The notes under the pieces were generated by a model. That model saw only the letters and a list, made by a program, of their open reading frames with translations. It had not been told where the DNA came from and did not search any database. A stretch of DNA of 64,000 bases, taken from positions 1 to 64,000 of the forward strand of contig JAEDFL010000002.1 in assembly GCA_016292785.1 (NCBI GenBank), given 5' to 3'. Positions 47,987 through 56,805 of this stretch are shown here, piece by piece. Made by a program: the position numbers and the translations under genes. Numbering within the stretch: position 1 is the stretch's first letter; each line of letters starts with the position of its first letter. This DNA comes from Clostridiaceae bacterium. GTDB lineage: Bacteria > Bacillota > Clostridia > Oscillospirales > Acutalibacteraceae.

Positions 47987-48898
47987 ATGAAAAGAATTGA
48001 AATAGGCGGCGTTATTCCTGCTTCTGCGGTTTCTATGGGCTGTATGAGACTGACCGATGTTAAAAGCAGCGTTGACAGCGTTATAGGTACTGCGTTGGAC
48101 TGCGGAATTGATTTTTTTGACCACGCCGATATCTACGGCGGCGGAAAATGCGAGGAGCTTTTCGGCGATTATCTTTCCTCACACAAGGATATCCGTGATA
48201 AAATAACCGTCCAGACAAAGTGTGCCATAAGAAAGGGCTGCTACGATTTTTCAAAGGAACACATTGTTTCTTCCGTTGAAAACTCACTCAAAAGGCTGAA
48301 AACTGACTATGTTGATGTTCTTCTTCTCCACCGTCCCGACACTCTTATGGAGCCTGAGGAGGTTGCGGAAGCCTTTAATCTTCTCGAACGTGAAGGCAAG
48401 GTCAGATATTTCGGAGTTTCCAACCACAACCCGTATCAGATAGAACTGCTTAAAACTGCCGTTAAACAGCCTTTGATCGTCAATCAGCTTCAGATGTCGA
48501 TAACCGAATCGGGCATGATTACCTCGGGACTGAATGTTAATATGAAAAACAGCGAATCACAGATGCATGACGGCGGTCTGCTTGAATACTCACGAATTAA
48601 GAATATCACAATTCAGACCTGGTCTCCGTTCCAGAAAGGCTTTTTCAAAGGAGCGTTCATCGGTGATGAGGAATATCCCGAATTGAATAAAAAGCTCTGC
48701 GAGCTTGCGGAAAAATACGGAGTCACTCCGACGGGAATTGCCTCGGCATGGATACTTCGTCATCCTGCCCGTATGCAGTTGATATCAGGTTCGATGAACG
48801 AATCGAGAATCAAAGAGATCTGCGCCGGAGCGGATATCACCCTGACAAGAGAGGACTGGTATTCCGTCTATCTTGCGGCGGGATATTGCTTACCGTAA
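47987..48898 (+). CDS. Aldo/keto reductase
   Basis: A 303-residue TIM-barrel NADPH-dependent reductase. FFDHADIYGGGKCEELFG has the catalytic Asp and Tyr, VQTKCAIR the Lys and VLLLHRPDTLMEPEEV the His position; PLIVNQLQMSIT and the C-terminal ISGSMNESRIKEI cofactor loop complete the family pattern. It resembles YdhF-like members. The substrate is unknown. GGAGACTG precedes the ATG. It follows the repeat protein by 21 bp and ends at a terminator. Confidence 0.92.
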   Translation: MKRIEIGGVIPASAVSMGCMRLTDVKSSVDSVIGTALDCGIDFFDHADIYGGGKCEELFGDYLSSHKDIRDKITVQTKCAIRKGCYDFSKEHIVSSVENSLKRLKTDYVDVLLLHRPDTLMEPEEVAEAFNLLEREGKVRYFGVSNHNPYQIELLKTAVKQPLIVNQLQMSITESGMITSGLNVNMKNSESQMHDGGLLEYSRIKNITIQTWSPFQKGFFKGAFIGDEEYPELNKKLCELAEKYGVTPTGIASAWILRHPARMQLISGSMNESRIKEICAGADITLTREDWYSVYLAAGYCLP

Positions 48899-48901
48899 AT
48901 A

Positions 48902-48944
48902 ATAAAAAGCTTGTATCATTGCGGTACAAGCTTTTGTTTTATTT
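48902..48944 (+). terminator. Terminator after aldo/keto reductase
   Basis: AAAAGCTTGTA, a 9-nt loop, TACAAGCTTTT, then GTTTTATTTT: an 11-bp perfect stem directly after the stop, overlapping the end of the HTH remnant on the other strand. Confidence 0.9.
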
Positions 48945-49133
48945 TCTTCCGAGCAGGTAATCGACGCTAACACCGTAAAAATCGGCGAGCTTTATAAGCG
49001 TCGAAGCGGTCAATTCTATTACGCCGGTCTCATACTGAGAATAGGTGTTTTGCGAAATGTTCAGCATTGCCGCAATTTCCTTTTGCTTCAGATCCCTGTC
49101 TTCCCACAAATTTCTGATGTTTTCATATTACAT
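48939..49133 (-). pseudogene. XRE HTH gene interrupted at codon 2
   Basis: From ATG 49133 the second codon is TAA, then the frame runs uninterrupted as YENIRNLWEDRDLKQKEIAA, MLNISQNTYSQYETGVIELT and KLADFYGVSVDYLLGRK to a stop at 48939-48941. That is a complete, well-conserved Cro/CI HTH of about 62 codons, except for the stop after the Met. The only other in-frame start is TTG 49109, which would lose the first helix and lacks a ribosome site. Either a recent null allele with a TAA inserted by palindrome slippage, a sequencing error, or use of a nonstandard start. Confidence 0.6.
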
Positions 49134-49162
49134 AATATCACCCGGGTAATATTATGTAATAT
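49125..49162. promoter_or_regulatory. 38-bp near-perfect palindrome over HTH start
   Basis: ATATTACATAATAT-cACCCGGGTa-ATATTATGTAATAT: 18 of 19 base pairs match, centred on CCCGGG at 49143/49144. It covers the ATG-TAA of the HTH gene. An operator for that HTH protein, a replication-type dyad, or a slippage product are all possible. Confidence 0.7.
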
Positions 49163-49265
49163 CTTTTAAACAGATATAATTATTTTAAGGGAAAGTTCGA
49201 TATATATCAGTTTTGTCAACAGGAAGAAAATCTATTGCCTTATTCCGTCGGAATGACTTATCGGG

Positions 49266-49301
49266 CAAAAAAATCGGCGCACACGGCGCCGGTTTTTTAT
49301 T
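49266..49301. terminator. Terminator at end of flavoprotein gene
   Basis: AAAAAAATCGGCGC-ACACG-GCGCCGGTTTTTT with A and T tracts on each side; its arm overlaps the flavoprotein stop codon. The gap 49163-49265 shows nothing else I can support. Confidence 0.82.
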
Positions 49302-50607
49302 TTCTGATTACCTTAACTGTTTGACTCAGAGTTTTTTCCTGCCATTTCAGTACGTCCGATTTATCATAGCTTTCGGGCGCACTCTGCAAAGCTTTCGCAA
49401 GCATACCGCCTTTTATCAGACCGCCGATTATTTTCAGGAAATATTGAGGCTTTTTCATTCCTCTGATAAATTTTTTCAGAAGAACTCCGACATCGGTATT
49501 ATCTCCTGCTCCGGCAAGATCGTTTGCCTGAATTACTTCGCTTTTGAAAAGGAAGTCAACACCCTCGCCGGGAAGATTCAGCAAAGCGTTTTTTAAGCTC
49601 TCGTTTTTGGCCGTTTTTCCGCCGTAAAGGATGTGAAAATCCCTGTTATAGCTCCACAGCGCCCCGGCGGAGAAATCCGATACGTTCCTGATCACCGTAT
49701 CGGCAAGCAGTTTACCTGCGTTAAGAGAAAGGTCAATTCCCATTCCGTTCATCGGCGTTGTCATAAAGGCGCTGTCTCCGACTGCGGCATAGCCGTCGGC
49801 AACCATGAGCGCAAGCGGACGTCGAACGGGAATAACGGCATGATTTCCTCCGTGTATTACTTCTGTTCCGATCCACGGATGAGTTTTTCGGAAATCATCA
49901 AGGTGCGCATTAAGCATATCGTTTTTAAGGGGATCGATCCTGCCTATAAGTATATCCACGCTGTCGGGGTTGGTACAGCACCAGGAAAGCCCCTGCTCCC
50001 TTGCGTGGCACAGGAAAACCTCAAAAGGAATGTCGGGCATTTTGCTTTCTTCGGTTTTGTTATAATAGGCTCTGAACGCATAAAAAACATCGCCCCGTTC
50101 AGGCATTTTTTCAATTCCTAAGCTGTCGGGAAGCTTTGTCCGCAGGGGAGAGAAAGCTCCTGCCGCATCAATTACAAGGTCGGCTTCGATATCGCCGACG
50201 GAGGTTTTTATTCCGCAAACCCGGTCGCCTTTAATGATCGGTGCGGTTATTTTTACACCGAAATTCAGCCTGACTCCGCAGTTTTGAGCATATTCAATAA
50301 GCATTTCAATCAGGGACTTGCGCCACATTATTTTCTGCCTGTTTTCTTCATTGTAGTGTATGGTTATCCCTGTTTGATAGTCGGGAGAAATGAAGGCGCA
50401 GTCTCCTCTGTATCTCCAGATACCGTCGGGAATTGAGTCCTTTTCAATAAGCTCCGTCAGCAAATCAAAGCTGAATCTGTCTTCCCAATCGTGACCTAAT
50501 TCATCTCCTTGCTTCATTTCATATACAGTAACATCATAGCCTGCCTTTGCAAGCCTTGCGGCTGCGACAAGTCCTCCGTGACCGGCACCTGCGACAATAA
50601 TATTCAT
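49297..50607 (-). CDS. FAD-dependent oxidoreductase, geranylgeranyl-reductase-like
   Basis: A 436-residue flavoprotein. NIIVAGAGHGGLVAAARLAKAGYDVTVYE is the FAD Rossmann motif, VIDAAGAFSPLRTKL the DG/A-type second site and YAAVGDSAFMTTPMNGMGIDLSL the third, as in geranylgeranyl reductase and p-hydroxybenzoate-hydroxylase-type proteins. The substrate is unknown. Its ATG overlaps the stop of the DUF4091 gene (ATGA), so both are translated together, an unexplained pairing of a flavoprotein with a glycosidase-like protein. Confidence 0.82.
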   Translation of the reverse strand: MNIIVAGAGHGGLVAAARLAKAGYDVTVYEMKQGDELGHDWEDRFSFDLLTELIEKDSIPDGIWRYRGDCAFISPDYQTGITIHYNEENRQKIMWRKSLIEMLIEYAQNCGVRLNFGVKITAPIIKGDRVCGIKTSVGDIEADLVIDAAGAFSPLRTKLPDSLGIEKMPERGDVFYAFRAYYNKTEESKMPDIPFEVFLCHAREQGLSWCCTNPDSVDILIGRIDPLKNDMLNAHLDDFRKTHPWIGTEVIHGGNHAVIPVRRPLALMVADGYAAVGDSAFMTTPMNGMGIDLSLNAGKLLADTVIRNVSDFSAGALWSYNRDFHILYGGKTAKNESLKNALLNLPGEGVDFLFKSEVIQANDLAGAGDNTDVGVLLKKFIRGMKKPQYFLKIIGGLIKGGMLAKALQSAPESYDKSDVLKWQEKTLSQTVKVIRK

Positions 50608-52232
50608 ATGCTTTTCCTTTCAATGGCTTTGTTTACAATTTCCCTGAGTCGGAGTATCGACTCTGTTTTTCTCGGATACTGAGAAAAGGTGATCTTTCCG
50701 AACTCCTTTTCGATGCAGGCAACCGCATTGTCTTTACCTGTCATTTCGCCGAGCAGCTTCATCGCACGCATATCCTGCAAAGCCTGATAAAAGACCTCGC
50801 TTCTGACGGATTCGACAGCACCGTTTTTGTACGGATAAACGGTGAAAGCGTCGCCCGAAGGAAATGCCGTGTCGGCGTCCGTGACCGAAAACGGGTCGAT
50901 GCTTCGCACGGAAAACTGAGAGTTGTAGAAGTTATAGCCCCATTGTAAAAATCCCTCGATGCCGTACTTGAAAAGCTGAACGCCGATAGCTCTTGTGACC
51001 GCAAGCGGCATACCGAAAAATCGGTTGCTGAGCTTGCCGCCCTGACCGCAGCAGTAGTATGTCCACGGGTGCGGGAAGCCTTTTTCGATGAAGGCTTCGA
51101 TATTTGTTGTGCAGGGTATAGGGTGAGAGATCAAGCCGCTTTCATAGTATTCATAGTCCGAGAGAGCGTCTATTATCGGGAAATCCGAAAGCAAGGGAGC
51201 GACGATTTTCTTCGCCTCGGCATAGGAGGCTGTCTGCTCACCGTTAGGCTCGTCCGAGATGTGGAAAAAGGTGTTTTTTTCTATTTTCTCCGATTTTATG
51301 ACCTTGATAAGCTCAGGGAGAAATGCTTTAAGAAAATCGGAATATTCCTTTGATGCGGCAGGAGTGTCCCAGCCGAAAATCCGCTTCTGTTCGCCGTCAG
51401 CGTCGGCAACAACCTTAGGAGCAAATGCCGCACCCCATTGGGTGAAAAGATGAGATATTTCAAAAAATTTGAAGCCGCACCTTTTGGCAAGCCGCACCCA
51501 GCGGATAAATTTTTCAAAGCCGAAAGAATATTTCCCTTTGTCAAGTCTTACGTCAACGAGCTGAACTGTCAGCCTTTCTCCTCCGACAGCGGTGTCAAGC
51601 GGCGGAGTGAAAACGGGGGTGAGTATCATATTGACGCCTGTGTGCACGGCGGTTTTCATAAAGCTTTCGGTGAGCGACCAGAAATCCTCGCTGAAAACGG
51701 GAACATTGTAGTAGTTTGCTATACCGTCACAATGGAACCATTGGGTGTAGATAAGCTCCTGCTCGGGGAGTACGGCGTCGAGCACTTTAAGCTCAAATGT
51801 GTTTGAAGAAGCTTCCTCATTGTCACGAAGTATTTTTATTGTAATTCCGTAATCGCCGGGTTCAATGTCCTTTGGAAGCTCTGCGGTTATCCACAGGGAG
51901 TAGTAATTGTAACGCTTTACCGCAAAGGTGCTGTCAATGGGAAACAGCACATCGGGAAAAAGTCCGGCTTCGGTACGCTCGTAACAGTCGCAGTCCGACT
52001 TGTAGACGGGCATTTCCGACGGAACATTGCCTACGGCTCTGACGGTTATGTATTGAGCAATCGGAGAATCGACAACAATGTCTGCAAAGAATTTCTCGTC
52101 ACTCCGATATGCTATCTGGTAGGAAAAGCGTTCGCCCCGGAGAGCCGATCCGCTGTTGATCTCGGTAAGATCGCATTTGCCGTCAAGAAAAACACGCTGA
52201 AGCGAGGAAACCTGCTTTGTGATAAATTCCAT
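50604..52232 (-). CDS. DUF4091-type glycoside-hydrolase-like protein
   Basis: A 542-residue protein. The N-terminal beta part (about 1-150; GERFSYQIAYRS, PGDYGITIKI) and a TIM-barrel-like middle with WFHCDGIANYYNV, TQWGAAFAPKV and FFHISDEPNGEQTASY match DUF4091 proteins; the HxSDEP block is the likely catalytic Asp/Glu site. The C-terminal FLQWGYNFYNSQFS, SGDAFTVYPYKNG also fits. The family is thought to act on glycans but has few characterised members. No signal peptide. The gene is coupled to the flavoprotein downstream. Confidence 0.8.
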   Translation of the reverse strand: MEFITKQVSSLQRVFLDGKCDLTEINSGSALRGERFSYQIAYRSDEKFFADIVVDSPIAQYITVRAVGNVPSEMPVYKSDCDCYERTEAGLFPDVLFPIDSTFAVKRYNYYSLWITAELPKDIEPGDYGITIKILRDNEEASSNTFELKVLDAVLPEQELIYTQWFHCDGIANYYNVPVFSEDFWSLTESFMKTAVHTGVNMILTPVFTPPLDTAVGGERLTVQLVDVRLDKGKYSFGFEKFIRWVRLAKRCGFKFFEISHLFTQWGAAFAPKVVADADGEQKRIFGWDTPAASKEYSDFLKAFLPELIKVIKSEKIEKNTFFHISDEPNGEQTASYAEAKKIVAPLLSDFPIIDALSDYEYYESGLISHPIPCTTNIEAFIEKGFPHPWTYYCCGQGGKLSNRFFGMPLAVTRAIGVQLFKYGIEGFLQWGYNFYNSQFSVRSIDPFSVTDADTAFPSGDAFTVYPYKNGAVESVRSEVFYQALQDMRAMKLLGEMTGKDNAVACIEKEFGKITFSQYPRKTESILRLREIVNKAIERKSI

Positions 52233-52285
52233 TACTTTTCACTCCTTCTGTTTTATATCTTATCAAATATAACGTGTTTTGTAAA

Positions 52286-52696
52286 TCATTTTCTTTTGTT
52301 TGCGCTCATTATACCGCCGACCGAAGAAAAAAGAGTCATTATCAGCGCCGAAATCCAGCCTGTTGCGGCAATTCCGGTTCGGCTTATTATGGAGGCAATA
52401 AGAAAGATTATCAGAAAAGCAGGCGCAGAGCTGACCGCTCCGATCAGAATCCCGTTTTTTCTGAAAGGCTTAACTGCGGTATAGCCGCCGATAAAGCCCG
52501 AAATTGCACCGGCAACGAAAATCAGATATTTGAAAACGGTTGAATTTGCGTCGCTTTTCCAGCAGATCAGGGAGCAAACGGCAATAACGGCAAAGAATAT
52601 AACTACATTTATCAACGAGCCGACAAGCGTTTTGACAGCTACGGTCAAAAAATCGGCGTTTTCCTTGGTCGGCTTTCTGCGTTTATTTTTGGGCAT
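52286..52696 (-). CDS. Small membrane protein, TIGR04086-like
   Basis: A 136-residue protein with four hydrophobic helices after a Lys/Arg-rich start (MPKNKRRKPTKENAD): about 24-46, 58-75, 84-108 and 113-132. The pattern, with VAGAISGFIGGYTAVKPFRKNGILIGA in the middle, resembles Firmicute TIGR04086-type membrane proteins of unknown function; I am only moderately sure of that match. The ribosome site GAGGAGGG is inside a terminator-like hairpin directly upstream. Confidence 0.68.
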   Translation of the reverse strand: MPKNKRRKPTKENADFLTVAVKTLVGSLINVVIFFAVIAVCSLICWKSDANSTVFKYLIFVAGAISGFIGGYTAVKPFRKNGILIGAVSSAPAFLIIFLIASIISRTGIAATGWISALIMTLFSSVGGIMSANKRK

Positions 52697-52700
52697 AAAA

Positions 52701-52730
52701 ATCCCTCCTCACAAAAAGATATGAGGAGGG
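52701..52730 (-). terminator. Hairpin: terminator and ribosome-site overlap
   Basis: Minus strand CCCTCCTCA-TATCTTTTTG-TGAGGAGGG then ATTTTTATG. It lies 12 bp after the acyl-CoA ligase stop and looks like its terminator, while the 3' arm is the ribosome site of the next gene. Confidence 0.65.
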
Positions 52731-52741
52731 AAAAGCTATTA

Positions 52742-54442
52742 TTACTGATTGCGTTTGATTTTTGAGGTGGTTGTCTTCTCAAATTCCTTGTCAACGATCT
52801 CAAACCGTCTGATCGCCTTGTAGCTGACAACCTGAGAGTTGATAGCCTTAACAGCGTCGGAAACCGCCTTGCTGATCTCCTTTTCCGTGATTGCACGGTT
52901 GCCGTGAGCCGCTCCGATAGCGGTCAGGTCGGGGAAAATTCTTGCAAAGACGATTGTGTTGCCTCTCTCGTCCTCTGCGCCGGTGACGATACATTCCTTG
53001 ACCGCCGCCTCACGCAGGAGTAGACTTTCAAGCTCCTCGGGATAGACGTTTTTGCCGTTATGAGTGACAATGACGCTCTTACAGCGCCCGCGAATGTAGT
53101 AGTGTCCGTCCTTGTCTACGCTGCCGAGGTCACCCGTGTGGAACCAACCGTCGGGATCAAAGGTTGCCCGTGTCGCTTCGGGATCCTTGTAATAACCGAG
53201 CATAACCATCGGTCCTTTAACGCAGATTTCACCGACTCCGTTTTCATCGGGATTGTCAATCTTTGCCTCGACATAGGGGATAGGCTTACCGATAGAATCG
53301 TATTTGTTGTCCTTGTCGCTGTTACATATGATGATAGGGGAACATTCCGTCAGTCCGTAGCCTTGGAAAGTTCTGATACCGAAGCGGTTCATATTTTTGA
53401 TAACATTGGAATCAATTCCTGCCGCTCCGGAAATAATAAGACGGATAGATCCGCCGAAGGCCTTCTTGATTTTGCCGAAAAAGAGGTCTGAAACATCTAT
53501 TTTGACCGCTCCGGCAACCTTTGCTATTGCGCTGCCGAGAGCGATTTTAGCCGCTCCGCCTTTTTCTTTTTCAATCGCTTTTATAATACGATTATAAAAT
53601 CTTTCAAGTATCAGCGGCACAACGATAAGGATATTCGGACTGTATTCTTCAAGATTTTTGGTGATGTATCTCAGTCCGTCGCAGAAGCAGATCGTAACTC
53701 CGCCGTATATACAGCAAAGGAAGGTTACCGAACATTCATATGTGTGATGAATAGGCAGGAGGGAGAGTATTCTCTCTCCCTTGTTAATCTTTACAAATCC
53801 CATGATTGAGCGAACATCGGAACAGATATTATCGGCGCTGAGCATGACTGCCTTTGACATTCCGGTAGTTCCCGAGGTGAACAGGAGAACGGTCAGCTTG
53901 TTGCCTTTAACGTCCTTGTCAAAATAGGCGGAATCCCCGGTGCCGATAAGGCGATAGCCGTTATTGAGCAGAAGATCGTAGGACAAGATGCCGTCCTCGT
54001 CCTTTGACGAATCCATTGAAATGAGGATAAGTCCTTTCGGAAGCCTGTCACGGTGTTCAAGAAGCTTTTCTCCGAAACGCTCGTCGAAAATAATCGCTTT
54101 CGATTCGGAAACGGTGAGTATACTGAGAATATCGTCAAACGGAAGCTCCTTGTCTGTGGGAACAACAACGCCGACTCCGCTTCCGACGGCGAGATAGCTT
54201 GTACACCATTTGTAGCTGTTAGCTCCCGCAACAGCGACCTTACAGCCGTCAAGACCGAGGTCAAGAAGCGCAGTTCCGAGAGCCTCAACATCGGCCTTGA
54301 ACCTTGTATAGCTGATATCGAGGATCTGTCCTATCTTATTTTTAACCTTGAAGGCAGGCGAGTTGCCGTAGAGAGCCTCGCTCTGCTCAAGCAATTTTCT
54401 GAAATTATGAAATTCTCTTACTTCATACAAAGGCTTATTCAT
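52742..54442 (-). CDS. AMP-forming long-chain acyl-CoA synthetase
   Basis: About 566 residues. LLFTSGTTGMSKAVMLS is the P-loop-like AMP-binding motif, GYGLTECSPIIICNS the A5 motif, GWFHTGDLGSVDKDGHYYIRGRCKSVIVTHNGKNVYPEELE the C-terminal hinge, and a late Lys (TTSKIKRNQ) is the adenylation Lys region. It activates a fatty acid or another carboxylic acid with ATP and CoA. The frame opens at a GTG (54463), which has no room for a ribosome site; ATG 54442 is chosen. It follows the aminotransferase by 17 bp. The substrate is uncertain. Confidence 0.88.
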   Translation of the reverse strand: MNKPLYEVREFHNFRKLLEQSEALYGNSPAFKVKNKIGQILDISYTRFKADVEALGTALLDLGLDGCKVAVAGANSYKWCTSYLAVGSGVGVVVPTDKELPFDDILSILTVSESKAIIFDERFGEKLLEHRDRLPKGLILISMDSSKDEDGILSYDLLLNNGYRLIGTGDSAYFDKDVKGNKLTVLLFTSGTTGMSKAVMLSADNICSDVRSIMGFVKINKGERILSLLPIHHTYECSVTFLCCIYGGVTICFCDGLRYITKNLEEYSPNILIVVPLILERFYNRIIKAIEKEKGGAAKIALGSAIAKVAGAVKIDVSDLFFGKIKKAFGGSIRLIISGAAGIDSNVIKNMNRFGIRTFQGYGLTECSPIIICNSDKDNKYDSIGKPIPYVEAKIDNPDENGVGEICVKGPMVMLGYYKDPEATRATFDPDGWFHTGDLGSVDKDGHYYIRGRCKSVIVTHNGKNVYPEELESLLLREAAVKECIVTGAEDERGNTIVFARIFPDLTAIGAAHGNRAITEKEISKAVSDAVKAINSQVVSYKAIRRFEIVDKEFEKTTTSKIKRNQ

Positions 54443-54459
54443 TTTTTTCACTCTTATTT

Positions 54460-55731
54460 TCACCCTTCAATTAGTTTTTCTACTGCCGCAAGCTTTACGC
54501 AGATGCAGAGCAGTTCAACAGCTTTCCGAAGCTCGTCAACATCGGGGTAGGAGGGGGCAATTCTGATATTGCTGTCGTCGGGATCAATGCCGTAGGGATA
54601 GGTTGCGCCGACCGTTGTGAGGGTAAGTCCTGCATCCTTGCAGAGCTGACCTACTCTTTTGGCACAGCCTTTCATTACGAAAAGGCTGACAAAATAACCG
54701 CCGTTCGGTTTCCTCCAGCTTGCAATTCCCGTTCCGTCAAACGCTTCCGCAAAGCCGTCTGTTACAGCGTCAAACTTAGGCTTGAGGATAGCGGCATGCT
54801 TTTTCATATGAGCCTTAATTCCGTCAAAATCCTTGAAATATCTTGCGTGTCTGAGCTGATTTACCTTGTCGTTGGAAATTATCTGAACGCTCATTCTGTC
54901 CTTGATATCGGCAATGTTTTTGTCCGAAGCAGCAATTGCGGAAATTCCGCCGCCTGCATAGCTGATCTTTGACGTGGAAATGACCTCGATAAACATATCC
55001 TCACTGCCGCATTTCTTCGCCTCGTCGAAAATATTGAGAAGCTCATCGGGCGTGTCGCTGAGGTCGTGTACTATATAGGCGTTGTCCCAGATTACCCTGA
55101 AATCCTTTGCGGCAGGCTTCAATGCGGCAAATCTGCGGACTACCTCGTCGGAGAATGTGATACCGTCGGGATTTGAATACTTTGGCACACAGAAAAGTCC
55201 CTTGACCTTTTCGTCCTTGATATATTCCTCAATGCTGTCCATATCGGGGCCGTCGGCGTTCATTTTGATGTTGATCATCTTGATGCCGAAATGCTCAAGT
55301 ATCTTGAAATGCCTGTCATATCCGGGGCAGGGGCAGAGAAATTTAATTTCACCCTGCTTTATCCACGGCTCGCCGCCGCATCCGAAGATCATACACTGAG
55401 CTATATAATCGTACATGAGAGTGAGGCTCGCAACTCCGCCGACAATGACGTTCTTCTCGTCCACGCCCATAATCTCAGCCATAAGTCTGCGACATTCGGG
55501 AATACCCGTGAGTCCGCCGTAGTTTCTTGTTTCCATACCGTCGGACGAGTTTTTATCACTTGACGAATTGACGATATCAAGAATACCGTCACAAAGGTCA
55601 AGCTGAGCCTTGTTCGGCTTTCCTCTTGACATATCGAGCTTGAGACCTTTTGCTTTGAAAGCCTCGTACCGGGCTTCAAGCTCAGTTTTCATTTCAGATA
55701 ATTCCTGTTTTGATAAATTCTTATATTCCAT
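54460..55731 (-). CDS. PLP-dependent class I aminotransferase
   Basis: A 423-residue enzyme. GKPNKAQLDLCDG, NYGGLTGIPECRRLMAEIMGV, CPCPGYDRHFKILEHFGI and CVPKYSNPDGITFSDEVVRR match the aspartate-aminotransferase-like group often called MocR-type; the PLP Lys lies in EVISTSKISYAGGG. The donor/acceptor pair is unknown. ATG 55731 has GAGGAAAC upstream and is chosen over the longer frame from 55758. It is followed by the acyl-CoA ligase on the same transcript. Confidence 0.88.
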   Translation of the reverse strand: MEYKNLSKQELSEMKTELEARYEAFKAKGLKLDMSRGKPNKAQLDLCDGILDIVNSSSDKNSSDGMETRNYGGLTGIPECRRLMAEIMGVDEKNVIVGGVASLTLMYDYIAQCMIFGCGGEPWIKQGEIKFLCPCPGYDRHFKILEHFGIKMINIKMNADGPDMDSIEEYIKDEKVKGLFCVPKYSNPDGITFSDEVVRRFAALKPAAKDFRVIWDNAYIVHDLSDTPDELLNIFDEAKKCGSEDMFIEVISTSKISYAGGGISAIAASDKNIADIKDRMSVQIISNDKVNQLRHARYFKDFDGIKAHMKKHAAILKPKFDAVTDGFAEAFDGTGIASWRKPNGGYFVSLFVMKGCAKRVGQLCKDAGLTLTTVGATYPYGIDPDDSNIRIAPSYPDVDELRKAVELLCICVKLAAVEKLIEG

Positions 55732-55751
55732 TGTTTCCTCCAAAAGCAAAG

Positions 55752-55785
55752 GGCACATTAGCGTCCGCCGAAAAGGGCGAGTGCC
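55752..55785 (-). other. Hairpin upstream of aminotransferase
   Basis: Minus strand GGCAC-TCGCC, loop, GGCGGA...GTGCC followed by CTTTGCTTTT. It may end the alpha/beta hydrolase transcript. Weak evidence. Confidence 0.35.
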
Positions 55786-55822
55786 TGAGTACCCCTTACA
55801 CCGATATCCATCGGATCTGTTA

Positions 55823-56800
55823 TTATGCTGTCACGGCTTCTTCTTTTTTATCCATATATTTTGCGATAAATTCTTTTACCTTTTCCTCGTATTCATCTTT
55901 AGCGTTGTAATAGCTGAATGCGTGGACGGTATTCGGCACCCAAAGACAGTCTTTGGGTACGGGACAGGCATCATAAAGCATCTTTCCGTATTCAAACGGA
56001 ACATAGGTGTCCTCCTCGCCGTGAATGAAGAGAACGGGATTCTTTGCCTTGTCCATATTTTTTAGCGGATCGCTCTCGCTGAAGAAATAACCCGCCTTTA
56101 ATTTGCTGAAAACGCTGCCGAGCTTGACGATCGGCATAAATTTGAAGCCGATAAGACCCTTGAGCGTGTTGTTCATAACCGCCTCTGCGTTAATGAAGCC
56201 GCAGTCCTCGATTATGAGCTTGACCTGATCGGGCGGCGACATCTCGTTGCAGTTCATAACCGTAGCGGCGCCCATTGAAATACCGTGAAGGATAATTTCA
56301 ATATCCTCTCCGAAGCGGTTGATGAGATAGTCCACCCAAAGCAGGATGTTTTTAGCGTCAAACGAGCCGAAGCCTATGTACTCTCCCTCGCTTCTGCCGT
56401 GACCTGTCAGGTCGGGAAGAAGATAGTTATATCCGAGGTCGTAGTGATAGAACGGCATCATATGGCTGAATTCGTCGGGACCGTTGCATTTGTAGCCGTG
56501 AACGCAGATGACAAAGCGATTTGTCGGCTTCTCGGCAGGAAGAAACCAAGCCTTCATATTAAGCCCCGTGACGCTCTTTATCGTCAGATCCTCAGGATCA
56601 AGATCGTAAAGACGTTGGTTGTTCTGACGTCTTATCTCGTCACGCTTAATATAAGTTTCACGGGTTTCGGGGTTCTTCTTCTTTGCGGGATCGGGACGCT
56701 TGATTGCGTAGTCACAGGCATAGTTCGCCGCAGCCAGAGCTGCCGCAACAACCCCAAGACTGATTTTGAGCACCGTATTCTTCTTTTTCATATTTATCAT
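55823..56800 (-). CDS. Membrane-anchored alpha/beta hydrolase
   Basis: A 325-residue (322 from the inner ATG at 56791) serine hydrolase. The N-terminus is Lys-rich then hydrophobic (VLKISLGVVAAALAAANYA), a likely anchor or signal. ICVHGYKCNG is the oxyanion region, ILHGISMGAATVMN the nucleophile elbow GISMG, IHGEEDTYVPFEYG the acid and VHAFSY the His. It resembles the extracellular esterase/peptidase-like YqkD family. Natural substrate unknown. It lies 5 bp after nrdR and may be co-transcribed. Confidence 0.86.
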   Translation of the reverse strand: MINMKKKNTVLKISLGVVAAALAAANYACDYAIKRPDPAKKKNPETRETYIKRDEIRRQNNQRLYDLDPEDLTIKSVTGLNMKAWFLPAEKPTNRFVICVHGYKCNGPDEFSHMMPFYHYDLGYNYLLPDLTGHGRSEGEYIGFGSFDAKNILLWVDYLINRFGEDIEIILHGISMGAATVMNCNEMSPPDQVKLIIEDCGFINAEAVMNNTLKGLIGFKFMPIVKLGSVFSKLKAGYFFSESDPLKNMDKAKNPVLFIHGEEDTYVPFEYGKMLYDACPVPKDCLWVPNTVHAFSYYNAKDEYEEKVKEFIAKYMDKKEEAVTA

Positions 56801-56805
56801 CTCGC

